From: Paulinella micropora
Lineage: Eukaryota; Cercozoa; Imbricatea; Euglyphida; Paulinellidae
DNA length: 64,000 bases
Direction of reading: 5' to 3'
Assembly (NCBI GenBank): GCA_019918135.1
Contig: WBZZ01003702.1
Coordinates: 62,001 to 126,000, forward strand
The notes beneath the pieces were generated by a model, which saw only the letters and a list, made by a program, of their open reading frames with translations, was not told the DNA's origin and ran no database searches. Both the position numbers and the translations under genes were made by a program. Positions 30,551 to 39,708 of this stretch are shown one piece after another (the stretch's first letter is position 1; each line of letters opens with the position of its first letter).

Positions 30551-31464
30551 TCAGCCGTCTGCTGCTATGCGCAGAAGGCAGCCGGGGCATTTTGCCTCCG
30601 TGGCCTGCGCAATCTTGTCCCAGTCGTACCGCTTCTTCTCCAGAGGTCTGGCGACGCTGCAGTCGGCGGTAGGAGAGCTGGGGACATACACAGGGGAGCG
30701 CGTCGCCGAGTCCGCCAGCAACAACAAGGCTGCGCCTGATTCCTGACCTTGGGAGAGGTCGGGCAGAGGCGCTTGGGCGTGATCGTCTTCTTCTTCTTCT
30801 TCTTGCAGCCCACCTCCGCTTGCGCAGGGGGCCGGTGGGGGCGCGCCGTCTTCTTGTGCATACTCGTCCAGGCCGCAGGGCGTAAGCAGTTTGAAGGACG
30901 GCGAGGCCACGCCTGGCTGCAGCTCGACTCCCTCGCCCTTGATGTCCTCCCCGACCCGTGAGAGAGCTGGCTCTTCAACCTGCACACCCTCCACTTGCAT
31001 CCTCACCTCGTGCGCACCTTGCGAGCTTTCTTGACCACCACAGTCCTTGTTGTCTGCGGCTCCGGGCTAGCAAGACGCGCGTGCTCTCCGGAAGTTGCTG
31101 ATTTACCCTCCGTCTGAGCGTCGCTCTTCTTCTTCTTCGGCAAGGGAACGGTGCCCCAGCGTCGTCGTCGCCCACGCTGCGCCCCGGGCGTTCGGAAGGT
31201 AGGGGCCAAGTTAGTCACCGTGAAGGGGCGGCTGCGAATTTTGCGCCCTCGTTGCGCAACTGCTAGGAGGATGTGATCTCGTGCGGCCATGCGATTGGCA
31301 GCACGGCGCGCTCTAGCCCGGGACGCGTCCTCAGCCTCCCCCTCAGCCATCGACGATGGCAGCAGGTGCTTTGCTACAGCGCGTCTGTGTTGCATCATGA
31401 ACAAAGTGCGTAAGGCTTTTCTGTGCGAACACACTCGGGGGAGGCCGCCCCCTCGAGCAATCAC
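30551..31464 (-). other. GC-rich possible coding region, unrecognised
   Basis: Two minus-strand ORFs abut: 31464-31003 (Arg/Lys-rich, KARKVRTR at its end) and 31006-30551 (acidic, GGGLQEEEEEDDHAQAP, ending EAKCPGCLLRIAADG). The first ends at CACGAG|GTGAGG, a good splice-donor context, so the stop could be removed by splicing. I find no recognisable domain. GC content is far above the PLV and the host transporter introns. The region may be a decayed gene inside a larger satellite-flanked element; coding status is uncertain. Confidence 0.25.
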
Positions 31465-31799
31465 AGATAAGTACTTAAACGAAGTGTATTTTCAAACCAG
31501 TTCCAGGGCATTGTGCTCAATAAATGATACAAGAACCGTCTGCAAGCAAAAGCAAGAACATGACGCGAGCCGTTTTTCTTTGGGGGGGGGGGGAGGGGCT
31601 TGCTTCAGTTGCTTTGTGCACAGCACACAAAAAAGGAACAGACACACACAAAAAGCAAAGGGCGCCGTGCGGTCTCTCAAAGAGAGCAACTTATGCGAAA
31701 CCCTCCAACGGTTACAAAAGAAACCTCTGTCATCAAGACAAGCTATCCCTGTAAGCTCACAACTCATCCTTGCTCTTGCTGCGAGCAGCAGCAAGACTT

Positions 31800-32500
31800 G
31801 AATGCCTTGCTGTTTTGCTAGTGAAGAGGCTGGTCATTGGCGCGTTGGATCTTAACGTCAACCAACTGTTGGAGGTACAATCATATATATACAAAATGCA
31901 TGCGCGAAGCTAGAATACGCACAGTCAAGTACCTAGAGTACGTTTTTTTGACTGCAGAACTTTTTTTTTCTTTGCGTAGGCCTTCCAGACTGCAGAGGCA
32001 AAAGTCCTCATATCAGAGGCGAATACGTTGCAGCGAATTCTCAGGCACTGCTTAGGCGTTGCAATCTTGAGAGAGTGTCGTTTCGCAAAGGAGTCTGCAC
32101 ATGGGATCGCCCCGGAAAAACTGTTTTCGCAAGGTAACGTCTGTTGAGCCCGCGTGCACATCACGTCATGTCCGTCTTGAACAATGTGCACATAAAATTT
32201 GTACAGCGATTGATGTTTTGTACGACGGTATTTTGCGGTGGCTTTCATTGCCAAATAATACTGACATTTTTTTTAATTATTTTTTTAACCAAGAGGAAGT
32301 TGTGCTCGAGCCAAGAGCCTTTGAAGTGTCTTTTTGTCTGTGTGTCTTAATTTTGTAACTAGATTTCTAGTTTCAAAATCTTGTTTTTGTTTTGTGTCTT
32401 TATTTCCTAGCCTTCCTTTTCCGTCTAGGTCTCCTGATTTCGTCTTGTGTTTTCATTTTTTTTTGTCTCAGACTTCCTGTGTTGATTCCCTGTCCTGGCT
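31800..32500. other. no gene seen
   Basis: Mixed-composition sequence with only short ORFs on both strands and no recognisable domain, tRNA or repeat other than short T-runs. Confidence 0.5.
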
Positions 32501-32509
32501 TCTCGTTTT

Positions 32510-32935
32510 GATTTCGTATTTTGATTTCGTGTGTTTCGTTCTGTGCACAGATTTCTAGTTTCGTTGTTTGGTCGTGATTTCGTGTTTTCGTTCTATGTGC
32601 AGATTTCTCGCTTCGTTGCTTCGTCGTGATTTCATGTTTTGATTTCGTGTTTTCGTTCTGGGCACAGATTTTTCGTTTCGTCGTTTGGTCGTGATTTCGT
32701 GTTTCGATTTTGTGTTTTGGCTCTGTGCGCAGATTTCTCGTTTCGTTGCTTCGTCGTGATTTTCGTGTTTCGAATTCGTTTTTCCGCTCTGTTCAGATTC
32801 CTTCCTTTGATTGCTTGTCTTGATTTTTGTGGGGTTGGTTTCGTGCGCGGATCTTTTTGGCCTTGGTCGTGCGTTTCGGTTTTGTGCGCAGATTTCTCCT
32901 TTTCGTGTCCCAGTTGTGATTCCGTGTTTCGATTT
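32510..32935. repeat. degenerate minisatellite, units about 50-70 bp
   Basis: Five or six diverged units follow the pattern GTGATTTCGTGTTTTGATTT, then GTTCTGTGCGCAGATTTCTCG, then TTTCGTTGCTTCGTC. ORFs across it are Phe/Ser/Val-rich repeat translations. Confidence 0.75.
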
Positions 32936-33260
32936 TGTGTGTTATGGGGTTTGGTGCCGTTATCTTGCAGTAAACGCGCTGTGTTCGGTGGTGGAAGAGT
33001 CGGCTAGCAAAAGACAGTGCAGGGAGTTTCAGAACCGCTGCATGCTCTTGCTTTGGTTCTGGGACAAGCAAGATATTCAAGATTGTGTATTGTGCAATGT
33101 GGGGACGGCCCGCCAACGCTCAATGCTCTCACTGGTTACGTCGTCGCTCAGCAATGGTATACAAGATGAAAGGAATAGAAGCAAAGAAAATGCAGGGGAG
33201 GAGGGGGCAAGGGGGGGAGGGGAAGGAGAGGGGAGATGGACGAGGAGGGGAGGGTAGTAG

Positions 33261-33890
33261 GTGACGAAAGATCTCACAGGGGGTACACATTGGTGTTCAT
33301 GTCTAGACCCAGTTCTTTTGACTCAGCTTCTTGCCGGAAGTGGCAAGTGCTTGGCCGGCGAGCTCGAGCGCCTGAGCCAAATTTCCCTGACACGAGATGT
33401 CTACCTGTGCGACGTGGAGCAAGCCCTGAAACGCTCGCTAGAGCCAGCCCACACGAAGAGAGCTCGAACCCCCCGAGTCATCTCCAGCTCGGAGCTCGTC
33501 GTTGCGGTGGATTCGACGCGAGAGTCCGCTGGCCTGGGGCTACGCACCGACTGCTTGGAGCTCTGGCCAGGTGATGTAATTCCCTTTGCGGGGGCTATGA
33601 GGTCCTGTCTCACATCCTTTCCCTCCCCCCCCCCCCCGGCCCTTGTGCACACATGCGTCTTTGTCTGCTTAAGCAATCGCGCGCTGGTCCAAGAACGATG
33701 GCTTGCTCGCACCACGGATTCTACACAAGATCTCATGGAGGGCCTACGCATAGGGGGCTGCCTCGCGGCGGACGCCAGCCCGCCGCGAGAACCTAACGCC
33801 AAGCGCACGGTCAGCGACATCAACGGAGAAACCATCTTGGTTTTTTGCATAACTACCAGGATTTCCGTCGGTGGTTTTATCTACGTGTAA
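33261..33890 (+). other. unrecognised ORF, possibly two exons
   Basis: The frame has protein-like stretches (LAGELERLSQISLTRDVYLCDVEQALKRSL; ALVQERWLARTTDSTQDLMEGL) separated by a Pro/Cys-rich stretch at about 33,573-33,670. That stretch begins CCAG|GTGATG and ends TTAAG|C, so it may be an intron. If spliced at exactly those sites the second part is read in another frame and stops after about 26 codons, so the model is unresolved. No domain is recognised. Confidence 0.25.
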
Positions 33891-33949
33891 ATTAAATTAC
33901 AAATTCCGTCAAGCTTTTAATTAAAAGAAAATTCTGTCAAACTTTCCTG

Positions 33950-34025
33950 GCGCACCACCCCGCTGGCGCGGGCTGGAAGGCCTGCGCGAGGGGGGGCGCT
34001 GGGGATGCCCCCCGGCGCGTGTTCA
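33950..34025. repeat. GC-rich double-hairpin mini-element (copy 1)
   Basis: CCCCGCTGGCGCGGGCTGG followed by GGGGGGGCGCTGGGGATGCC and CCCCCGG: two short GC stems of the type repeated at 36328-36385, 36573-36625 and 36886-36960. Confidence 0.5.
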
Positions 34026-34271
34026 AGGCATACCATTTTTTTACAAGGGAATCTTTACTAATAACATCCAATACATGTCGGACCAGGAGGTGTGTTCGTG
34101 TTTTCTGAGCGCGCGTGTGTTTGCCTCCATCGGAGGCCGGCCGTGCTCGAGGCGCAAACTCAATTTGCCTGTTCTGTGCCGGCAGCGAGAAATACCCGTC
34201 TTTGTAGGACTAGTGCGCAAGTACTAGCTAGGCCCCAGCCGCCTGACTAGCGTCAAGCTCGTGTGTGACAA

Positions 34272-34970
34272 GTGCGGACATTACCCCGCCGAGCTCGGCG
34301 CGGCGCAGCCGCCCCCGGAGCGGGCCAAGATCGTGCTGGCCCTGTTGCTGGAAGCGTGGCCCTGGCTGCACGGAATACCAGATTGGCGGTGGTCTACCTG
34401 TTGTGCCAGGCTCGGCCTCCGCGGGGCCCTGCTGCAGCATTCACTGCACGGGCGCGCTTCTTCCTTGGGCGGCGGCCCCGCCCGCGGAGGTGCAGGCGTG
34501 CACGATTCCCTCGGGACGCCCCAGCCCCGTGCCGGGCCGGTGCCGCCCCTTGCTTGCTCTGTGTCTGGCGGAGTGCATGCCTCTCTAGCTATCTAAGAGC
34601 GGGGCAGGGGCTCGCGGGGCCGCCGGAAAGCGAGGATCGGCCGGTGGTTTTAGCGCTAGCGAACACGTGCCGTGTGGAGTGGAATTTCTTACGAGCTAGC
34701 ACAAGCCTGCCCTACGATCCCATATGGGAGATTGTGCAAAGAGCCGCGGACGGACGGATCTGGACGCCGGAGCTGCTGGACGCCTGCCGGCTGGCAAGTG
34801 ACGAGCTAGCCCGGCAGCCGGCGGGCGCGGCCGGCCCGGGGTTGGTGTGCCCGTACGACTGCAACACGATGGAAACAACACGCCCGTCGAAATTCACCAT
34901 CGTCCACGCCGCGCTGCACTACCTCCGATGCCGCCCCCCTCGCTCCCTATTCTCAGACGGGGAGGACTAA
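34272..34970 (+). other. GC-rich unrecognised ORF ending at the inverted satellite
   Basis: The second half (about residues 130-230) reads like protein: EWNFLRASTSLPYDPIWEIV, DGRIWTPELLDACRLASDEL, then CPYDCNTMETTRPSKFTIVH. The first half is Arg/Ala/Pro-rich, and a competing frame from 34261 has VCDKCGHYPAELG. An intron or frameshift around 34,600 is possible. It ends in satellite sequence (SLFSDGED), so its 3' end is not native. No family is recognised. Confidence 0.25.
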
Positions 34971-35480
34971 GACAATCCGTGCTTCCTCCTCTCCTGCTTC
35001 CTCCCTCTGCCTCTCCTAGTTCTCAGTGCCAAGTGTAAGACCGTCGAGCTTTATCAAAAAATTCTTTTTCGCACATTCTTAGCGCCCCCCTCCCCCCTGA
35101 CCCTTCCTTCTCCCGCTCCCCGTTCCCAGACGGGGGGCACAGAATAGATCGTGCTTCCCCCCTGCCCTGCCTCTCCCCTCTCCCTCTCCTGCTTCTCAGT
35201 TCCAAGTGTAAAACCTTGTCGAGCATCAATAAAAAAATGTACACTTTCTTGGCGCGCTTCCCCTTTCCTCTCCTGGGACGAGGAGGGGGGAGGGGAGGGG
35301 AGGAGGAAAAAAGGGGAGTGGGGGGGGGGGGGGGGAAAGGTGCAGAAGCTACAAAAAAATCAATACGTGAAACGCCTCCACTAAGCCTTCCCCCCCCCCC
35401 CCCTTCCCTCTCCCTCTCCTAGTTCTCAATGCCAAGCGTAAGACTGTCGAGCTTTACTTTAAAAAAAAAAAACAGGGTCT
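34935..35480. repeat. G-rich satellite array (right), inverted relative to the others
   Basis: The same unit motifs appear as reverse complements (TTCTCAGTGCCAAG, GTCGAGCTTTAT, TTCTTAGCGCCCCCC), so the C-rich strand is now +. Together with the arrays at 19.5 and 29.7 kb this makes an inverted arrangement around 30.5-34.9 kb. Confidence 0.8.
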
Positions 35481-35584
35481 CAACGTTTTTAATAAATAAA
35501 AAAAAGTACTTTTTCTGACGAGCTCTCTAGGCCATCCAAATTTACTTTTGCAAAGGACTTTCTTTAAGGCTAGGGACTTTCAGA

Positions 35585-35660
35585 CCTCATATGTGGGCTT
35601 ACAAAAGGCTTTTGGACTTAAACCTCATATGTGGGCTTACAAAAGGCTTTTGGACTTAAA
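35585..35660. repeat. perfect 38-bp tandem duplication
   Basis: CCTCATATGTGGGCTTACAA... through GGACTTAAA occurs twice head to tail (35585-35622 and 35623-35660). Confidence 0.85.
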
Positions 35661-35778
35661 GCAAATATGATAGGAATGCCAATTACAAGGAAGATAAATC
35701 CAACACAACACATGTATAGCCATATCTTGCTTGCTAACGGGACAGGCGCGTTTTTATTTCCTCCCCCGGCTTTAGGCG

Positions 35779-36153
35779 TCATTGTGTGCGGGGCATTGTG
35801 TTGCGATTGTCTTGAGAAAGTTCATCATAAAGTGGTTCGCGCTTGGGAGGCGAACATCCCAAAAGCCACGCGCTACCAATAAAACAAAGCGCGGAAATGA
35901 TTAGGCAAATGAATCCAGCTAGCTGAGAATTTCCAGTTTTTATGATATAGCCTGTGATTTTGTACTCGAGCTGACAGGTGGAGTTTGTGTTCTCCCTGCA
36001 TCTGGCAAAGATTTCTGATTTAATACTACACTTCTTTGTCGAAGCGGTTGCCTCCCAAAACTTGATTTGCTTCCCCAGAACCGATGCCATTTCCCACTCC
36101 ACAGATTCTTCTTCGCGCAGACTCCCACAATTGCTTCGAAACAGCAGGGACAC
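35779..36153 (-). CDS. small single-pass membrane protein, possibly one exon of a larger gene
   Basis: A 124-residue minus-strand ORF. The first ~75 residues are polar with four Cys (NCGSL, KKCSIKSE, ARCREN, STCQLEY), followed by a hydrophobic segment (AGFICLIISALCFIGSAWLL) and a short cytoplasm-like tail with REPLYDEL. Further along the same strand, beyond the stop, another frame encodes a second hydrophobic stretch (IWLYMCCVGFIFLVIGIPII near 35,700), so an intron may join a two-helix protein. Topology suggests a Cys-rich ectodomain. Function is unknown. Confidence 0.35.
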   Translation of the reverse strand: MSLLFRSNCGSLREEESVEWEMASVLGKQIKFWEATASTKKCSIKSEIFARCRENTNSTCQLEYKITGYIIKTGNSQLAGFICLIISALCFIGSAWLLGCSPPKREPLYDELSQDNRNTMPRTQ

Positions 36154-36327
36154 GTTGGTGGGTACTATGCCGTGATTAATTGAAATGGCTTCTCACACTT
36201 TTGGCACGCGCGATACGTTGACGCTGCCCAGCACCAGATCGGATTGAAATCTTAGGAAGTGCGAAACCCCCCAGAGATTCCTACAGCTGGGAGGGAGAAA
36301 GGGCAGCACGCGGCACATCCCTCTCCC

Positions 36328-36385
36328 TCCTCAGAGCGGGGGGCAAAGCCCCCCGAGCCCCCTTTCAGTCCGCGCCAGCGGGCTG
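36328..36385. repeat. GC-rich double-hairpin mini-element (copy 2) at the Fanzor 3' end
   Basis: GGGGGGCAAAGCCCCCC followed by CAGTCCGCGCCAGCGGGCTG, overlapping the last codons of the Fanzor remnant. Confidence 0.6.
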
Positions 36386-36572
36386 TAGCAATCTCAAGAG
36401 AATGTTGCGACTGGCGTTCATGTCGCGTCCGTGCTGGAGAGCACACCACTCACAACTATACGCTTTGGCGGCTTTGATGTCCTTCCACAGTGCCCCGCAT
36501 TGCGTACAAGCTTGTGTGGTGAACTCCTCGTTGCATATCAGCACTTTGCATTTACCTACATACTCTCGCTGT

Positions 36573-36625
36573 GCAGCCCGCTTGCGCGGGCTGCAGGGGG
36601 GTCACGGGGGGCGGCGCCCCCCGCA
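36573..36625. repeat. GC-rich double-hairpin mini-element (copy 3) inside Fanzor
   Basis: GCAGCCCGCTTGCGCGGGCTGC then GGGGGGCGGCGCCCCCC (part of a longer hairpin). It sits exactly where the RuvC-II region should be. Confidence 0.65.
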
Positions 36626-36885
36626 TCTAGCGGTTTTCTTGTGCACGTCCTGGACCATGTTGTAGATTTTATCACGCACTCGAGTGATAGCGCGCCGTAG
36701 GCGCCAGCGGATTCGCTTCTTGCTGCTGTCCTTAGCCAGTAGCTCGACCTTGCTCAACAGATTGTCGATGTGTTTCTGGAGTTAGCAATAGATCCGCGGC
36801 CCCATTCGATTATCGCGCCGGAGTCCGCGTGGTACATGGTCAGAAAACTCCTAACGCCCGGGTCGATGCTCACTACATGCTTTGA

Positions 36886-36960
36886 GTCTAGCTGCCGCGG
36901 GCTGAAAGGGTAGCAAGGGGTGGCGCGGGGGGCTTGCCCCCGGGTCCCAGAAAGCTTGCA
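36886..36960. repeat. GC-rich double-hairpin mini-element (copy 4) inside Fanzor
   Basis: CCGCGGGCTGAAAGGG, then GGCGCGGGGGGCTTGCCCCC. It interrupts the coding region just upstream of RuvC-I. Confidence 0.55.
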
Positions 36961-37109
36961 AAAAAACCTCGCTGGCGCCCCCAAATTTTGTGCGGGATCG
37001 CGATCGTCGACCTGCGCTCCTCCCACTTGCGGAAGTTAACTCTCTTCCAGTGAAAGAACTTACCCTTCTGCCTAAGATTTGAGATGGAGGAGGCCTCGCC
37101 GCTTGTAGG

Positions 37110-37764
37110 TCCCTCTGTGGCTTCACCATATAATACTTTTACACTTAGCGAAGACGGGTATGAGGCTTTAATTACGATACCTGAGGGCAACTACACAATG
37201 AACAACGTAAAAAATAAACTGGCGGAGGTGCTAACCGCAGACAGCCCCAATAATTATACTTTATGTGGTATCAAGTAATAATACCAACATAGAACCAGAA
37301 GATGGCAAATTAACATTCAGTGTGTCAGAGAATAAAGGAATTCAACCGCGGTTTATATTTGATGGTGATACACATATTCACGAAGTTATTTGGTTTGATA
37401 GAAATTAAACAGCCTTCTTCGTCAATAATAACCTAAGGTCGCAGAATGTCATAATATTGACGGGCGAAAAACATTGTATCTACAAAGCGATATGGTGGGG
37501 GAGGGTGATAACCACGTATTACAGGAGATATACACGGCGAATGAAATTCCATTTGGAGCCATTATATACGACGGAAGTGGGTCTGAGTATGGTAAGAAAT
37601 TATCAACCAGTTCAAATAATGTATATAGGTTTTATCTTACAGACGAAAACGATCAGGCTATAAATCTTAATGGGTTAGGTATTGTTATGACATTATTAAT
37701 TTACAGGGAAACGAATTATTTTAATTTATTTACATCTTTTTTCAATTTGTTAAAGGTGAGGTAG
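37110..37764 (+). pseudogene. second-copy PLV penton-like gene, 5'-truncated with several lesions
   Basis: Homology to the first copy begins at SVAS.YNTFTLSEDGYEALI (first-copy codon ~54), exactly at the junction with Fanzor. A frameshift follows near 37,263, a stop near 37,406 and another frame change near 37,470. The last segment (37474-37764) restores the conserved end, DENDQAINLNGLGIVMTLL...FFNLLKVR. It shows Gln (CAG) where copy 1 has TAA. It is non-functional, but useful for comparison. Confidence 0.8.
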
Positions 37765-37862
37765 TGATTTAAATATTTATTTCAATATTTAATTTTTTCT
37801 ATATAAATATATTCTGGTGAATTAGTTAATTTTCACAACTTCCAAAAAAACCTGAAAACAAA

Positions 37863-38535
37863 ATGCCCACACAACACGGAGGCGAATTGGACTTTTCTAA
37901 AACTGACTACATCAGTGCTTCTTATCGTTTGAATAAGCTCGCCCTCGTGAGGGTTCTGGAACATTTGAAGTCACCACTGCTGGTGGACAAGAACGAAGCT
38001 TTGACCTTATTAGCAGACCTTTGAATCTCGCTCGGTCTTATTTGAGTTTTACTTATACTATGAGAGCGGCTCCTGCCAACACTTATACTAGAATTTTTAT
38101 GGACTGCCTTTCACAAAACTAGCCAGATACAACTTCAGACCCGTAGCGGTGTTTATCTGTGCGACCTTAACCATCTCAGAATGGTAACTAAGATGCTGTG
38201 GAAACCAGAAATGAGCTTGAAGGATTTCCTAGACCTTCCTAACCACGGGGATGCTAGTGGATATGGTTGTATGCTCCAAAAGTGTAATGCTAACGGATTG
38301 ATTAACATTAGTGCTGTTGAAGCAACTAGAACAGCCTTTCGTGCGGCGGCTGATGCTAATAACGATGTTGCTGCCTCTACTCAGGGTCTATTGGGTGAGC
38401 CAGTGATTTCTGCTCGTCGTCATGATGATGCTGCTCTAACGACTGGAGTTGGAGCACTATCCGCCGTAAATGTTAATTACAACGAGGCGAAGTATCTTGT
38501 GGGAAGTGGAGCGAATGCCGCTTTGGCATTAATGG
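37863..38535 (+). pseudogene. second-copy PLV major capsid protein, N-terminal half only
   Basis: It starts MPTQHGGELDFSKTDYISAS and follows the first-copy capsid with frame breaks near 37,950 and 38,120 (TTAGGQERSFDL, FTYTMRAAP, IFMDCLS, then MVTKMLWKPEMSLKDFL, MLQKCNANG, SARRHDDAA). Homology stops at GANAALA near 38,535, where copy 1 continues with VINVKFPLGMLFG. The lost C-terminal half and the missing second virion gene show a deletion before the following ExoX-C-like gene. Confidence 0.8.
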
Positions 38536-38567
38536 TAAAAAATATTTATAATAGAATTATTTTGCTC

Positions 38568-38618
38568 AAAGATTTTTTTAAAATCTTTGTATAAGATTTT
38601 TTAAAATCTTTGCATAAG
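38568..38618. repeat. tandem pair of short palindromes before the ExoX-C-like gene
   Basis: AAAGATTTTTTTAAAATCTTTG followed by ATAAG occurs twice with one or two differences. Each unit can fold on itself. The second unit ends at the ATG of the next gene. Confidence 0.6.
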
Positions 38619-38937
38619 ATGACTGACCTGAACACCAAACAGGACTACTTGAATGAATTTGAAAAATGGAACATTGACAGCAAAATAAAAAAGCCCACGA
38701 TTAAATGGACTAAACCTGACATTGTTTCTTTCTATGAACAATATAAACCCCGCGACGACAATGTGAAAGTAGTTATTCCATTGGAAGCCATAACGGACAA
38801 AGAACCAAGCACACCTTTTAAGGAAACCGATTTAAAAGAGACTGGAATTACCGAAATAAAGGTTAATGTCGGCGAAGAGATAGCACAACAAGAAAATATT
38901 TTTCTTCAATATGGTAAGTATTAAAAATGAAAATTGA
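38619..38937 (+). pseudogene. second-copy ExoX-C-like paralogue 1, truncated and inverted
   Basis: MTDLNTKQDYLNEFEKWNID and KPDIVSFYEQYKPRDD align throughout with the 141-residue gene of copy 1. The frame ends at FLQYGKY with TAA; KMKIED follows one base out of frame, then homology stops at about 38,937. Here the gene is on the + strand, opposite to copy 1, and it meets paralogue 2 tail to tail, so an inversion or recombination joined the two. Confidence 0.75.
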
Positions 38938-38939
38938 AG

Positions 38940-39206
38940 ACTTTTAATGTCTGTAAATTTTTCTAACCAAGGTTGCTTTTGAACCCATTCAAGATAGGCC
39001 TTATCAATTAAAGCGATGTCTGAAACCTTCTTCCCGCGATATTTACCGAACGGAAAAATATCTTTTGGCTTACCTTCTCTACTTTTTTCAATTGCCTTAA
39101 TTTCATCATCGATTATCTTTTGTACATCTCGTACTGAAAAGAATTCCTTATTCTTCTCAATTGAAAGTTGTTCAAATTTTTCACATAGTCTAGTGAGGGT
39201 GGTCAT
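38940..39206 (-). pseudogene. second-copy ExoX-C-like paralogue 2, C-terminus cut by the inversion junction
   Basis: From ATG 39206: TRLCEKFEQLSIEKNKEF, then DIFPFGKYRGKKVSDIALID and YLEWVQKQPWLEKFTDIK. That is nearly the full 96-residue protein; the last few codons differ because the coding sequence crosses into inverted paralogue 1 at about 38,940. The upstream GTCTATATAGAC palindrome (39209-39220) is retained. The domain itself is intact. Confidence 0.72.
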
Positions 39207-39708
39207 TGGTCTATATAGACTGGTAAAAAATTTATGGAAAAAACTAATTAATTGTTTAAGCGGTTATTTGAAATCCGTGTGGGATACTATCATTATCTGT
39301 GTAGAATTCACGACCAGCCCACTTATTTTCATTAACTTTTTTTTTCAAATGAGTATTATGTAAAATACTGAAATATGGGATATCTTGTTGCTTACTCTTT
39401 CTGCTCATATGGATTTTCTTCATTTGGAAATCTCTACAATTTTCGATACTTTCTCCATCATCCATTTTTCATAAATTTCTGGGTTTAACTCTTTGAGTTT
39501 AATCCTTTACCTCTTAAGTGATAATACCTTTTTTTAACTCCTTCATTTTCATAGCATTCAACGATATGAACTTTGCTTTTGTGTTTCAAATCATTCTTGG
39601 TTAAGGAAGGTATTATTGATTCATCTGTTGTAAATTCTAACATGTACAATTTTGGAGCGACCCATATTCCTTTTATTATTTTACATCCGTCTCCTAAATC
39701 GTCTGTAA

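Larger units (their letters stand above)
36365..37108 (-). pseudogene. Fanzor/TnpB-like RNA-guided nuclease remnant
   Basis: Reading leftward from 37108: FFHWKRVNFRKWEERRSTIAIP, then a GC-rich insertion, then RuvC-I in VVSIDPGVRSFLTMY (Asp present), a helix IDNLLSKVELLAKDSSKKRI with RRAITRVRDKIYNMVQDVHKK, a second GC-rich insertion, and the C-terminus REYVGKCKVLICNEEFTTQ, zinc ribbon ACTQCGALW...YSCEWCAL and RuvC-III DMNASRNILLR, ending TGA at 36365. This is the classic TnpB/Fanzor layout. The stretch that should hold the RuvC-II Glu between the helix and REYVGK is missing, and frames shift twice, so it is not an active nuclease. Its 5' side abuts the truncated PLV penton gene at about 37,110. 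Confidence 0.8.

Noticed and set aside
39256-39465. A separate 69-residue gene
   Set aside because: It is the C-terminal end of the second DNA polymerase, continuing the segment that starts at about 39,712.
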